DNA of 64,000 nucleotides from Methylocapsa acidiphila B2 (GCF_000427445.1 NZ_KE386496.1:2897004-2961003); one strand, 5' to 3'. Numbered from the stretch's first letter, positions 9,026 to 18,767 are shown. Translations and numbers: made by a program. The notes: a model not told the origin generated them from the sequence alone.

Positions 9026-9291
9026 ATCTGCTTCTGAGACCGCGCGTCATAATCCTGGCGTTGGCGTCGCGGCCCGACGTAGAGCATGACCAAGACGAAA
9101 TTTGCGACGTCTACAGCCATGCTGTAGGAATAGAGTGAAAATTCTTCTTGCCGCAAGGACAAGCAGCTGATCGGCGAAGACGAGGGCTTGTCCTTGAACG
9201 TGGCGCCAGATCATATTGGACGCACGCGCTTGCTTCCCTAAAAGGGGACGAATCGCTCCATGTCACCTGGGACAAAGAACCGTTTGGGCCA

Positions 9292-10497
9292 ATGAACAAG
9301 GCGCCGCGAGAGAGCAGTCTGGCGCAGGAGGCTCGACCCGCGCCGCGGTGGCGGCGACGGATCTTTTTTGCCGTCGCGGCGGCGGCGCTCCTCGGTGCGG
9401 CGTTCAAGGTTTATGGCGACTATACCCATGTCGAGGCCGTTCAATTCTATCGCATAACGCCCGACGCCGCATTTGAGGTTGCCGGGCCAGGCCTTCTCGA
9501 CGCAACAAATCGCGTCGTCATCTCGGCGCAGCTCGAGGGGAGGCTCACCGGCCTTCAAGTCGCCCGCAACGACAGCGTCAAGCCGGGCGACCTTCTCGCA
9601 ACCATTGACGCCGAAGAGATTGCCAGCCAGCTCGTCTCCTTGCGTGCGGACGCCGCCGCCGCTGAAGAACATGTCGCTGAAGCCAGAAGCGAAAAAACCC
9701 GGATCGACTCTGTCGTCGAGAAAGCGGCGGAAGACCTTCAGCGTCGCCGCAGCCTCGCGGCGCGGGGCATCGCCTCGCAAAGCGACCTGAGCGCCGCGGA
9801 GGCCGCGTTCCAGCAAGGCAAGGCGGAACTCGAGCGCGCAGCGACGAGCATCAACCGAGCCTTGGCGCAAGCCAAGTCGTCGTTCGCCTTGCGCCAGGTT
9901 ATGGAGGCGAGATACGCGAACGCCGCCCCGAAATCCCCGATCGCGGGGGTCGTGGTGTCGCGCGAGCCGAGCGTCGGGGATCTCGTCAGGCCGGGCCAGA
10001 AGATCATGGAGATCGTCGATCCAAAATCGATCGTCGTTTCGGCCCGTTTTGACGAATCGGTCATGGGACAGATGGAGACCGGCCAATCGGCGAAGGTTCG
10101 ATTTATTTCGGAGCCCTCGGCGTTTCGCGACGGACGCGTCGTCGAGCTGCATAGAATCGTGGATCAGGAGACCCGTGAGTTCGCCGCGGATATTTCGGTC
10201 GCGGCGCTCCCAAAAAACTGGGCGCTCGGCCAACGCGCGAATGTTTTGGTCGAGGTCGCGCATGATTCGCGATCCATGCTCGCCCCGATCAGTTTTTTGG
10301 CTCGGCGCGACGGACGTGGCGGATTCTGGTTCTACAAAGACGGGCGAGCCCATTGGGGAACCGTCGCAATCGGCTATTCGATCGGCGGTTTCGTCGAGAT
10401 CGTCTCGGGCCTGAAGGCGAACGACATTATCGTCGAGCCGGAAGGCCGATATGAATTTGAGCGCGTGGCCCTCGCCGCGCAGCCGGCGAACCCGTGA
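9292..10497 (+). CDS. Periplasmic adaptor (membrane fusion protein) of an ABC exporter
   Basis: 401 residues. One N-terminal membrane anchor (RIFFAVAAAALLGAAF, about residues 23-38) is followed by a biotinyl-lipoyl-like half (GRLTGLQVARNDSVKPGD), a long alpha-hairpin rich in Ala, Glu and Arg (about 125-215), the second lipoyl half (APKSPIAGVVVS) and beta-barrel and membrane-proximal domains. This is the HlyD/MacA/DevB architecture that bridges an inner-membrane transporter to a TolC-type channel. The genes that follow encode the permease and ATPase, so the three make one exporter. I chose the ATG giving MNKAPRESS; a 48-residue extension upstream is not domain-like. No outer-membrane channel gene is nearby. 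Confidence 0.9.
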   Translation: MNKAPRESSLAQEARPAPRWRRRIFFAVAAAALLGAAFKVYGDYTHVEAVQFYRITPDAAFEVAGPGLLDATNRVVISAQLEGRLTGLQVARNDSVKPGDLLATIDAEEIASQLVSLRADAAAAEEHVAEARSEKTRIDSVVEKAAEDLQRRRSLAARGIASQSDLSAAEAAFQQGKAELERAATSINRALAQAKSSFALRQVMEARYANAAPKSPIAGVVVSREPSVGDLVRPGQKIMEIVDPKSIVVSARFDESVMGQMETGQSAKVRFISEPSAFRDGRVVELHRIVDQETREFAADISVAALPKNWALGQRANVLVEVAHDSRSMLAPISFLARRDGRGGFWFYKDGRAHWGTVAIGYSIGGFVEIVSGLKANDIIVEPEGRYEFERVALAAQPANP

Positions 10498-10549
10498 TCC
10501 GCGAGGCGGCGGCGAGATCGGCGGCGCTTCGGGAACGTAGGTCGACGTC

Positions 10550-11704
10550 ATGATCCTCGCTTGGAAGGACATACGCTTCAACTTCGCCCGCTTCGTCCTT
10601 GCGGTCGTGGGCCTAACCGCCATTTTGACCATGTCCCTCGCGATGAACGGCCTCTACCGAGGCATTGTTCATGAATCGCTGGTCATGGCCGCCGGCGTCG
10701 GCGCCGACGCCTGGCTCGTGCAAGGCGGCCGAGACGGTCCGTTCAATGACGAATCGCATGTGTCGAGCCTCTTGGATCGTCGCGCGGAAGGCTTGTTCGG
10801 GGTTAAGGAGGCGCGCCGCTTCCTATCCTTCAGCTTTCCAGTTTCCTTCGGCAGCCATAAGCAGCGTCTTTCCATTTTTGCGCTCGACTTCCCCAAGGAC
10901 AAAGGCGATCGAATGCCGCTTGCGGCGGGGCGCTATCTGGAATCGCCGCATTTCGAGATGATCGTCGACAAATCGACAGGGCTCGCGCTCGGCGAGCGGA
11001 TTAGGATCGGCCGCGACGATTACACCGTTGTGGGAGTCACGCGGGGCCAGGTGGACATGGCCGGCGACGGCTTGATCTTCGTGTCCCTGCCCGACGCGCA
11101 AAGCATTCTGAACGTCGCGCCGAGCGAGGCGATCTTGCTCGCCCGCGCGTCGAGCCGGAACCAGACGGCCGCGTCCGCTTTCGCGGCCGGTTCGCGGCCG
11201 ATCATGGCCGTCATCTTGACCCTCGAGCCGGGCGCTCCGGTCGATCTGATCCGCGAGAAAGTCGCGAGTTGGGGCGATGTGACCATGATCACGAGAGCCG
11301 AGCAGATCGACCTCGTCATTCAAGGGCGATTGCGGCGGCTCCGGCTGCAAATTCTGCTCTTCGTCGGCCTGATGTACGCCATTTCCGGCGCGATCGTATC
11401 GCTGACGATCTTCACCATTGTTCTCGAAAAGCTTCACGCAATCTCACTGTTGAAGCTCATAGGAGCGAGCGACGCCTTCATCTCGCTTTGGATCCTGCAA
11501 TATGGCCTGATTCTGGGTTCGATCTCTTATGGCCTGGCGGTCGCGATCAGCCTCGCGACCTTCGATCTTTTCCCGCGCGCGGTCATCCTCGAGCCATCGG
11601 ACGCTTTGCTCGCCGGCCTTGCGCTTTTGGTGGTCTGCGCCTTCGCCTGCACGTTTTCAATCCGAAAGGCGCTGAGCGTGCGCGCCCGAGAGATCCTGTC
11701 GTGA
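10550..11704 (+). CDS. FtsX/MacB-type ABC transporter permease (DevC-like)
   Basis: 384 residues with four membrane helices: one at residues about 10-32, then a periplasmic domain of about 220 residues, then three helices (LLFVGLMYAISGAIVSLTIF, YGLILGSISYGLAVAIS and LLAGLALLVVCAFACTF). This is the MacB-family layout in which the periplasmic domain transmits movement to the adaptor rather than forming a pore. Length and the MILAWKDIRFNFARF start resemble DevC of cyanobacteria. The stop overlaps the GTG start of the ATPase gene (GTGA), so expression is coupled. The substrate may be a lipid or glycolipid, by analogy only. Confidence 0.88.
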   Translation: MILAWKDIRFNFARFVLAVVGLTAILTMSLAMNGLYRGIVHESLVMAAGVGADAWLVQGGRDGPFNDESHVSSLLDRRAEGLFGVKEARRFLSFSFPVSFGSHKQRLSIFALDFPKDKGDRMPLAAGRYLESPHFEMIVDKSTGLALGERIRIGRDDYTVVGVTRGQVDMAGDGLIFVSLPDAQSILNVAPSEAILLARASSRNQTAASAFAAGSRPIMAVILTLEPGAPVDLIREKVASWGDVTMITRAEQIDLVIQGRLRRLRLQILLFVGLMYAISGAIVSLTIFTIVLEKLHAISLLKLIGASDAFISLWILQYGLILGSISYGLAVAISLATFDLFPRAVILEPSDALLAGLALLVVCAFACTFSIRKALSVRAREILS

Positions 11705-12444
11705 CGGAGACCGCACTTTCCCTTCGCGGCGTGAGCAAGTTCTACGGCTCCGGGGAACGGCGCGTGCTCGCTCTGCGCGATGCTTCGGTCGAGATCGCGA
11801 CGGGGGAGCTTCTCGGCATCATCGGTCCGAGCGGGTCGGGCAAGACGACTTTCCTCATGCTCGCAGGGCTTGTGGAACCCCCGACGCAGGGCGAAATTTG
11901 GTTTCTCGGCAGAAAAGTCGCCGATCCCAGGACCCGCAGCGGCGAGCTGAGAAAATTGCGCGGTCGGCATATTGGGTTCGTTTTTCAAAAAGCGAATCTT
12001 CTGCCCTTTCTGACCGCCGCGGAAAATGTCCAGGTGGCGAGCGCCGCCGTCGGCCGCGGCGGCTCCGATGCGCGCCGGCGCGCCTGCGAATTGCTCGAGG
12101 AACTGGGTTTGGCGCATAGATTGGACGCCTATCCTCAGACGCTCTCCGGAGGCGAGCAGCAACGCGTCGCTCTGGCGCGCGCGATCGCGAATCGGCCGAC
12201 CCTCTTGCTCGCCGACGAGCCGACGGCGGCCTTGGACAGCGATCGGCGCGGACAGGTCATGGGATTGCTGAGCGGACTCGCGCGTGATGAGGGGGTCACG
12301 GTCTGCGTCGTCACCCATGATGTGCGCGCGATCAGTTTTTTTGACAAGATCGTCGAGATCAGCGACGGAGAAATCGCCGGGACGCCCGCGCCTCCGCCGG
12401 CCTCGCGGGACGGCGAGCCGCTCTCGCATCGTCCTTCCGAGTGA
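11701..12444 (+). CDS. ABC transporter ATP-binding protein (MacB/LolD/DevA family)
   Basis: 247 residues. Walker A is GPSGSGKT (about residues 43-50), the Q-loop is in [11 protein letters not shown], the signature is LSGGEQQR, Walker B is LLLADEPT and the switch His is in VVTHD. The [16 protein letters not shown] stretch is typical of LolD/MacB ATPases, which power FtsX-type permeases. The start is GTG, overlapping the permease stop by four bases, since any ATG would be far upstream inside the permease. It completes an adaptor-permease-ATPase operon. A GT2 glycosyltransferase gene follows about 110 bases later. Confidence 0.92.
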   Translation: MTETALSLRGVSKFYGSGERRVLALRDASVEIATGELLGIIGPSGSGKTTFLMLAGLVEPPTQGEIWFLGRKVADPRTRSGELRKLRGRHIGFVFQKANLLPFLTAAENVQVASAAVGRGGSDARRRACELLEELGLAHRLDAYPQTLSGGEQQRVALARAIANRPTLLLADEPTAALDSDRRGQVMGLLSGLARDEGVTVCVVTHDVRAISFFDKIVEISDGEIAGTPAPPPASRDGEPLSHRPSE

Positions 12445-12554
12445 AATTGCCGCCCACGTGATCGATTCCTACGGTTCAGCACGGCATGCGAACGGACTAC
12501 CGGTTTCCACTTGTCCCCATCCCGCTCTAGAATTCAGTGAGGAGCCTTGTCGAG

Positions 12555-13301
12555 ATGGTTGACGTTTCCCTCATCATTTGCGCCAGGAACGAGGAATCGC
12601 AGATTGCCGCCTGTCTCTCCGCCGCGATTGAGAACTCGCACGGCCGGTTCAAGGAGATCATCGTCGTCGACAATGCCTCGACCGACCAAACGCCCGCGAT
12701 CGCACGCGCGTTTCAAGGCGTCCGTGTTGTTTCCGAGCCGCGCAAAGGCCTCACCTACGCGCGCCAATGCGGCTTTGAAAACGCCGGAGGAGACATCCTC
12801 GCCTATATTGACGCCGACACGCGCCTGCCGCCGGGCTGGCTGGACTCCGTCGAGGAGATATTCGAGGCGCGGGGGGATGTTGTCTCTCTGAGCGGCTCAG
12901 CGCGCTATTTCGATGCGAGCCCATGGGAGCGCTTCCTGCTCGGGCTGGGTTGGTGGATCGCCGCCCCGCCCGCCTATTGGTGCGCTGGCTATATGGTCTA
13001 CGGGGCCCATTTCGCCGTGCGAAGATCTGCGTTGGAGACGATCGGCGGATTCAATACGGCGATTGATTTCTATGGAGAGGACACCGAGCTTGCGCGGCGC
13101 CTGGCGAGGACGGGCAAGACATTGTTTCGCATGCGTTTTTTTATCCATACGTCGGCCCGGCGGTTCCACAAGGAGGGCGTCCTACGCACCTGTTTTTTAT
13201 ATGCCGTCAATTTCCTTTGGCCGGCCGTGTTCGGCCAGCCGTTCTCGACGACTCATCTCGACGTCAGGCCTCAGACGCCCGCGAAGTCGCCATGCCGATG
13301 A
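12555..13301 (+). CDS. Glycosyltransferase family 2
   Basis: 248 residues with a GT-A fold: VSLIICARNEE at the N-terminus, the VDNASTD nucleotide-binding element (about residue 40) and the DADTRLPP form of the DXD metal site near residue 88. The acceptor part includes GFNTAIDFYGEDTELARR, the ED motif of the catalytic base. It has no clear membrane helix. I prefer the ATG at 12555, which has a GAGGAG RBS 10 bases upstream, over an earlier GTG. Its end overlaps the next gene as ATGA. It probably makes the material the upstream exporter handles; this is inference. Confidence 0.88.
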   Translation: MVDVSLIICARNEESQIAACLSAAIENSHGRFKEIIVVDNASTDQTPAIARAFQGVRVVSEPRKGLTYARQCGFENAGGDILAYIDADTRLPPGWLDSVEEIFEARGDVVSLSGSARYFDASPWERFLLGLGWWIAAPPAYWCAGYMVYGAHFAVRRSALETIGGFNTAIDFYGEDTELARRLARTGKTLFRMRFFIHTSARRFHKEGVLRTCFLYAVNFLWPAVFGQPFSTTHLDVRPQTPAKSPCR

Positions 13302-13816
13302 TCCGCGCCCTCGCCGCTGGCCTCGGCTTTTCGCTCATGGGCGTGTTCGCATTGTTGCTTCGCGCGCCGAGCACGCCGGAGCTTCTACCCGATTTGATTT
13401 TTTACGGCGTTCTGGTGCTGCACACCTATTTCTCCGTGCGCTATTTTTCCCATCTTATCCCGCAAGATTCCTGGCAGGTGGTGACTGACATCGCGCTCGT
13501 GGCGATCTATTTTGCTCTTGCCTTGGCCTTGGGCGACGGCTTTCGGTTCCTGTTCCTCGCGCTTTGTCTATTTGGCGTCGCGACACTCGAATATGCGCCC
13601 TCTCTCGGGCGAGCCCATCTTCGAGCCCTCATGCGGCGCAAGATCAAATATGAGATCGGCGGAATGGCTCTCGCCGCCTATTCGATCATCCTCGCGGCGG
13701 TCGCGAATCAGGCCATCGGCGCATGGTTCTTCGCGGTTGTCTACGCGGCCGTCACCTTCAACATTCTGTTCAACGAACGCATGTATAGCCTGGAGTTTCT
13801 ATCGCGCCCCGAGTAG
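13298..13816 (+). CDS. Small polytopic membrane protein of unknown function
   Basis: About 172 residues with five or six predicted membrane helices, for instance GFSLMGVFALLLRA, LPDLIFYGVLVLHTYFSV, TDIALVAIYFALALALG and FFAVVYAAVTFNILF. The ATG at 13298 makes an ATGA overlap with the glycosyltransferase stop; an ATG six bases earlier (13292) is equally possible. The tight coupling suggests it works with the GT2 enzyme, perhaps as membrane anchor or flippase part, but no family is recognised. Confidence 0.7.
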   Translation: MIRALAAGLGFSLMGVFALLLRAPSTPELLPDLIFYGVLVLHTYFSVRYFSHLIPQDSWQVVTDIALVAIYFALALALGDGFRFLFLALCLFGVATLEYAPSLGRAHLRALMRRKIKYEIGGMALAAYSIILAAVANQAIGAWFFAVVYAAVTFNILFNERMYSLEFLSRPE

Positions 13817-13833
13817 GCGGGCGAAGGCCGATT

Positions 13834-15033
13834 TCAACAATGTTCCGTAGCGTGGCGCCGATAGATGTGCTCCCATTGTTCCGCGATGAGCGCCGGAGCG
13901 TATCGCCTCGCGAACTCCACCGCTGAGGCGCCCATGCTGACGCGGAGCTTTTCGTCGGCGAGCAATTGCCCCAGGCGCTCGGCGAGCGCTGTTTCATCGC
14001 CTGGCTCGACGAGAAAGCAGCAGGCGGCGGAAACATGTTCCGGCAAGCCTTGGGCCCGCGCGACGACTGCGGGCAAGCCGCTGGCGAACGCCTGCATGAG
14101 CGCGAGCGATTGGGTCTCGGCCGTGCTCATCATGACGAAGACATCCGCCGCCTGATAAAATTCGGCGAGCCGCTCCAAGCTGACGAAACCGGTGAATTGT
14201 GCGCGCGCGCCGAGTTTTAGGTCGATCGCAAGCGCGCGCAAGCTTTTTTCTGCTTGCCCATGGCCAGTCGCAATGAGCGTCGCCGGCACCTGCGGCGGCA
14301 GCCGGGCGATGGCGCGCAAGACGACGTCGACGTGCTTTTCGGCCGCGAGCCGGCCGGCATACATCACGACCGGTCCGGATAAGCCGAGCGCCTTCCTGAT
14401 TTCGCGCTTGCGTTCGGCGCAGGCCGGCTTGAAGGCTCCGAGCCGCACGGGGTTAGCGACCGCCCGCGCCGGCCGGACGAAACGCATCCGCCGCATGTCT
14501 TCGATGAGCCGGTCGTTCGGCGCTGTCACATAGGCGCATCGATTATAATACCAGGCGCTATATCGTCCCGCGACCTTCGAAAGCCTTCGACCGAGAAGGG
14601 GGACGTAACCCACGAATTCCTCGATTGGCGTATGATTGGTTCCGATCAGAGGAACATCGAGGACAGAACTTGCCAACAGGGCTTCGAATCCGGCCCCGAA
14701 TGGAGTCTGCGTGTGAATGATGTCGGGCTTGAATTTTCGTAGGTGCGGCAGGCTCGCGCCGAAGGGAGCGACCAGGCGCCATTGGCCGGTGGGAGATCCA
14801 GGCGCTCCTACGGCGGGTAGGCGATGCGCGGTGAAATCCCAATCAACGTCGGGGGGTGCGGATTCGCTCGAATGCGAGGATCCGGCGAGCTTGTAATCCT
14901 TCTTGGAATATTCGGAAACGAAATAACCTATATCATGTCCGCGCTGCGCTAGCTCGCGCCCGGTCGCGATGATCGAATCCGCAATTCCGCTAATCTCCGG
15001 ATAGAAAATGTCCGAGTAGAATGCGATCCGCAT
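13834..15033 (-). CDS. Glycosyltransferase, GT4 family
   Basis: 399 residues. It starts MRIAFYSDIFYPEISGIADS, the glycine-rich loop of GT4 acceptor domains, has the HTQTPFGAGFEALLAS segment, and in the donor half YAGRLAAEKHVDVVLRA and STAETQSLALMQAFASGLP with the E(x7)A variation at the second acidic position. The enzyme is cytosolic or peripheral. It resembles mannosyl/glucosyl transferases that act on diacylglycerol or phosphatidyl-inositol lipids, but this is only by motif. It converges with the GT2-membrane protein pair. Confidence 0.88.
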   Translation of the reverse strand: MRIAFYSDIFYPEISGIADSIIATGRELAQRGHDIGYFVSEYSKKDYKLAGSSHSSESAPPDVDWDFTAHRLPAVGAPGSPTGQWRLVAPFGASLPHLRKFKPDIIHTQTPFGAGFEALLASSVLDVPLIGTNHTPIEEFVGYVPLLGRRLSKVAGRYSAWYYNRCAYVTAPNDRLIEDMRRMRFVRPARAVANPVRLGAFKPACAERKREIRKALGLSGPVVMYAGRLAAEKHVDVVLRAIARLPPQVPATLIATGHGQAEKSLRALAIDLKLGARAQFTGFVSLERLAEFYQAADVFVMMSTAETQSLALMQAFASGLPAVVARAQGLPEHVSAACCFLVEPGDETALAERLGQLLADEKLRVSMGASAVEFARRYAPALIAEQWEHIYRRHATEHC

Positions 15034-15130
15034 TGGCGCGCCTCCAAGAGCTCAAAGGCGCCGGCGCGCGAGCCTCACCCGCCGGAGATCCGTCGCGCGC
15101 CATTTTACGTGCATGCGGGATTGGAATGGC

Positions 15131-15376
15131 TCAATCGCAGGCTTGAAGCAAGCGCTCGCCTTGGGGGGTCGAAACATGACGGACGACGCATGCGGCGCGA
15201 TCCACGGTTTCCGTGGAGGGGGTCTGGCCGACCGAGGCGGTTTGCGCCTCGATAAAAGTCGAAGGATGAAAATGCAGGCGCCCATTCGCTTCGTGCGCCG
15301 AGGCTGTTGGAGGAACGAAGGCCGCGACGAAAAGGGCGGCGACGATGGCGTTGGCGAGGTTCTGTTTCGAGATCAT
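15131..15376 (-). CDS. Small secreted protein of unknown function
   Basis: 81 residues. The N-terminus is a signal peptide (MISKQNLANAIVAALFVAAF, predicted cleavage near ASA). The mature part of about 53 residues is His-rich at its start (HEANGRLHFH) and has two Cys near the end that could form a disulfide. A GGAGCG sequence eight to ten bases before the ATG is an acceptable RBS. No relative is recognised. It lies alone between the GT4 gene and the P450 gene. Confidence 0.55.
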   Translation of the reverse strand: MISKQNLANAIVAALFVAAFVPPTASAHEANGRLHFHPSTFIEAQTASVGQTPSTETVDRAACVVRHVSTPQGERLLQACD

Positions 15377-15600
15377 CTGAGCGCTCCGTGGCTGTCGCGA
15401 GGGCTGTTCACGCCCTTTCCATGCCGATAGTCATGACGCGATCCGGAAGCGGTCCCTGTGGGAAAACCCACAGGCCGGGACGCTGTTCGGATGGAGCTTG
15501 CGAGCGAATGATCTGGCGGTGTTATGGTCGTGCGCCGCCACGATCGGGGGAGCGCCGCGATCGCTTTTGAGATCGCGCCAGAGCTGAAGGAAATCCTCAA

Positions 15601-17007
15601 ATGGACGACGTCGCGAAGCCGCGAGCAAACCGGACGCCGCCCGGTCCCAAAGGCCTTCCGTTTCTCGGCAATTTGCTGGAGCTCAAGCGCGACCCTCTCG
15701 GCTTCCTCGCCAATTGCGCCGCCGCCTATGGAGACGTCGCGCGCCTTCGTCTCGGAGGCCAGCCCGCCTATCTCGTCAATAACGCGAAATATATCGAGAG
15801 CATTCTGGTCACGAACGCCGGCAATTTCGTCAAGACCGCCGGCGGGACGCAAGCAAGGCCGCGCGCTGCGCGCCGTGCGCCCGATCTCATGACCTGGGTG
15901 AGAAACTTTCCGTCCGATGGCGAGGCCTGGCTTCCGGACCGCGAGCTCGCACATCCGGACCATCGAGAACGCCGGGACATTCAGCCGGCGTTTCATGCCG
16001 AACGCATCGAGTCTTACGCCGCGCACATGGTCGCTTTGACGGTGGATATGCTTGCGACGTGGAAGCATGGCGAGGCCCGTGACATTCACGCGGATATGAC
16101 GCATTTGTCCGTGGCGATCATCGCCAAGACCTTGTTCGGCGCCGAGGCCTCGGCTGACGCTGAAACACTGGCGGAATCGTTTCGGGTCGTCATCGCTCAG
16201 ATCGTCAGCCAGATGGTCGATCCCATCCATTTTCCCAGCTTTGTTCCGACGCCGCATCAACTCCGGCTGCGAAAAGCGATCCGCCAGATCGAGGCATTCC
16301 TGAACGAGCTCATTCGCCAGCGCCGCAACGAGCAGCATGACGATTTTCTGTCGCTGCTGCTCGCCGCTCACGAGGACAAAGGCGGCGCGGTCGGCGAGAA
16401 TAATTGGCGCTATCAGGCGATGACCGTGTTCGTCGCCGGCTATGAGACGACCGCCTTGACCCTCACATGGGCTCTCTATCTCATTTCGCAAAATCCCGAC
16501 GTCGAAGCCCGGCTTTTGGACGAGCTGCACGCCGTCCTGGGCGGCCGGCCGCCCAGCGCCGCAGACGTGCGCAAGCTTCGATATGCAGACATGGTGATCA
16601 AGGAGACCTTGCGCCTCTATCCGCCGGTTTGGCTGCTCGGCCCTCGCGTCGGAGTGGACGCGTTCGAGGTCGGTCCATATCGGTTGCCCGCCGGCGCCAC
16701 GGTCTTGATCAGCCCCTGGGTGACTCATCGCGATCCGCGCTATTTCGCGCAGCCGGAAAAATTTGATCCGGATCGCTGGTCCGAGAAGACGAACGAGCCG
16801 TCGGAGAAATACGCCTATTTCCCGTTTAGCGGCGGCGAGCGTCAATGCATCGGGAAATCCTACGCCACGATGGAGGCTGTTCTTCTGCTCGCGACAATCC
16901 TTCAAGGCTTCCGATTGGAGCTTGTGCCGGAGGCGAGGGTTGCGCCGCAAGCGCTCGTGACCCTTCAGCCGCGGCGCGGCTTGCCCATGCGGGTCACGGC
17001 TCTCTAG
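15601..17007 (+). CDS. Cytochrome P450
   Basis: 468 residues, soluble. The I-helix has AGYETT (about residue 280), the K-helix ExxR is ETLR, the meander has the FDPDRW motif and the haem ligand is Cys 416 in FPFSGGERQCIGK. The N-terminus (PPGPKGLPFLGN) is proline-rich as in class II-like bacterial P450s. Between the B and C helices, about residues 80-150, the sequence departs from the family before returning at IQPAFH; this is discussed as a finding. It is followed closely by a cyclic-peptide-exporter-like ABC gene. A redox partner is not encoded nearby; the substrate is unknown. Confidence 0.93.
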   Translation: MDDVAKPRANRTPPGPKGLPFLGNLLELKRDPLGFLANCAAAYGDVARLRLGGQPAYLVNNAKYIESILVTNAGNFVKTAGGTQARPRAARRAPDLMTWVRNFPSDGEAWLPDRELAHPDHRERRDIQPAFHAERIESYAAHMVALTVDMLATWKHGEARDIHADMTHLSVAIIAKTLFGAEASADAETLAESFRVVIAQIVSQMVDPIHFPSFVPTPHQLRLRKAIRQIEAFLNELIRQRRNEQHDDFLSLLLAAHEDKGGAVGENNWRYQAMTVFVAGYETTALTLTWALYLISQNPDVEARLLDELHAVLGGRPPSAADVRKLRYADMVIKETLRLYPPVWLLGPRVGVDAFEVGPYRLPAGATVLISPWVTHRDPRYFAQPEKFDPDRWSEKTNEPSEKYAYFPFSGGERQCIGKSYATMEAVLLLATILQGFRLELVPEARVAPQALVTLQPRRGLPMRVTAL

Positions 17008-17024
17008 AAGGAGATTGTCTTGAA

Positions 17025-18695
17025 ATGCGCAGACATTTCGCAAGACGGCGCCGCGCTGAGCCGAGGCCGCCCCCGGCAAGCGTTTCGTCGCTTTCTTTCC
17101 TAGGCTTGCTCGCGCATTCGCGTCGCCTGCTGCTGGCGTCGGCCGCCACGGGCCTTTCGGCGGGAGCAGGCGTCGCCGCGCTCGTGACCTTGATCGGGGG
17201 AGCCTTGGGCCAAGCCCCGCACGATGGGACGGCGTCCGCCCTGCCTTATTTCAGTCTTTGCCTCTTCGTCACCGCCGCCGGCGGCATTTCGGAAATTCTG
17301 ATCGTGCGATTGGCGCAGGATAATCTGTGCGATTTGCGGTTGCGGTTGGCGCGCCACATTCTCTCCGCGCCCTACCGCCAGTTGCAATCTATTGGGCCGC
17401 ATCGACTCACCGCGACATTGACTGAGGACGTCGGCCATCTCGCGGCGCTTCTCGAATCGGCGCCGCCGCTTTTGATCGAGGCCGCTACGCTCATCGGCGC
17501 CTTTGTCTACATGGGTTGGCTTTCGTGGTCGTTCCTGCTCCTGTTTCTGGCGTTCTTGCTGGTTGGCGGCCTCGGCGCGTACATTTTGCAGATTCGCTCC
17601 TACCATTGGCACCAGAAGGCGCGCGAGGCGACCGACGCCTTGTTCGGCCATTTCCGCGGCCTGACCGACGGCAGCAAGGAATTGAACATGAGCGCGCCGC
17701 GCCGGCGCGCATTCCTGAATGATTTGAACGCCGCCGCTGACGCCATCAAGACGCGGATTGTCAGAGGCAGAATTCTGACCGTTGCGTCGGACTATTGGGG
17801 CAAACTGGCGTTCTTCCTCCTGATCGGGCTTATCGTGTTCGTTCTGCCGAGCCTCGAAGGCGCGAGCCGCGAGAAGGTCGCCGGATTCGCCTTCGTCGTG
17901 CTGTTTGCGATGCGCCCTATTTCCGTGCTCCTGAACGCCACGCCTGTTTTCGGCAAGGCCGCCGTTGCGTTGCGCAATATCGAGGAGCTCGGCCTCGCCG
18001 TCGGCCCGGAGCCGCGCGTGGAAGGCGAAAGGCTCGGGGCGATCGCAACCAGCCCGACAAGGCTCGAGCTCGCCGGAGTCGCGCATAGGAGCCCGGCCGA
18101 CGACGGAGAAAGCGGCTTTCTTCTTGGGCCTCTCGATCTGCGGATCGAGCCGGGCGAGCTCCTCTTCGTCACCGGCGGCAATGGCGCCGGAAAGACGACG
18201 CTGGCGCTGCTCATCCTCGGGCTTTATCCGCCGGACGAGGGCTCGTTGCGGCTCGGCGGCATGGTCGTCACGGAGGCGAACCGCGATCATTATCGGCAAC
18301 ATTTCGCCGCCGTCTTCGCCGACGCCTTCATATCGGATTGGTTGCCCTGGGATCGCGCGCCGGAGACGGCGGCGCGCGCGGCGGCGTTGCTCGCGCGCAT
18401 GCGCCTTGCCGAGAAGGTGCGCATTGACGATGGACGGTTCTCGACGATCGATCTGTCTCGAGGACAGCGCAAGCGCCTGGCGTTGATCGCGGCCTATCTC
18501 GAAGATCGGCCCTTTTATCTTTTTGACGAATGGGCGGCCGAGCAAGACCCGCCCTTTCGCGATATTTTTTATGAAGAGCTTTTGCCGGAACTCAGGGCGC
18601 GCGGAAAGACGGTCGTCGTCATCACTCATGACGATCGGCATTTTCACTTGGCCGATCGGCGGATTCATTTGAATTCCGGGCGGATCGAAGAATAG
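17025..18695 (+). CDS. Fused ABC exporter of the SyrD/PvdE cyclic-peptide type
   Basis: 556 residues: a six-helix membrane domain (about residues 30-330) and an ATPase domain (about 350-556). Walker A is GGNGAGKT, the signature is LSRGQRKR, and Walker B runs into DEWAAEQDP, the hallmark of PvdE/SyrD/YojI half-transporters, which act as homodimers at the inner membrane. The start was set at MRRHFARR because an AAGGAG RBS lies 11 bases upstream and the gene begins 17 bases after the P450 stop. Known relatives export lipopeptides or pyoverdine precursors, but no peptide synthetase is in this window. Confidence 0.9.
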   Translation: MRRHFARRRRAEPRPPPASVSSLSFLGLLAHSRRLLLASAATGLSAGAGVAALVTLIGGALGQAPHDGTASALPYFSLCLFVTAAGGISEILIVRLAQDNLCDLRLRLARHILSAPYRQLQSIGPHRLTATLTEDVGHLAALLESAPPLLIEAATLIGAFVYMGWLSWSFLLLFLAFLLVGGLGAYILQIRSYHWHQKAREATDALFGHFRGLTDGSKELNMSAPRRRAFLNDLNAAADAIKTRIVRGRILTVASDYWGKLAFFLLIGLIVFVLPSLEGASREKVAGFAFVVLFAMRPISVLLNATPVFGKAAVALRNIEELGLAVGPEPRVEGERLGAIATSPTRLELAGVAHRSPADDGESGFLLGPLDLRIEPGELLFVTGGNGAGKTTLALLILGLYPPDEGSLRLGGMVVTEANRDHYRQHFAAVFADAFISDWLPWDRAPETAARAAALLARMRLAEKVRIDDGRFSTIDLSRGQRKRLALIAAYLEDRPFYLFDEWAAEQDPPFRDIFYEELLPELRARGKTVVVITHDDRHFHLADRRIHLNSGRIEE

Positions 18696-18767
18696 GCCGC
18701 CGAGCTTGCCGCGTCGCGGGCCGCGGCTATGATCTTGTTCCGAACAGGCGCAGGAACAGCGGGCGAG

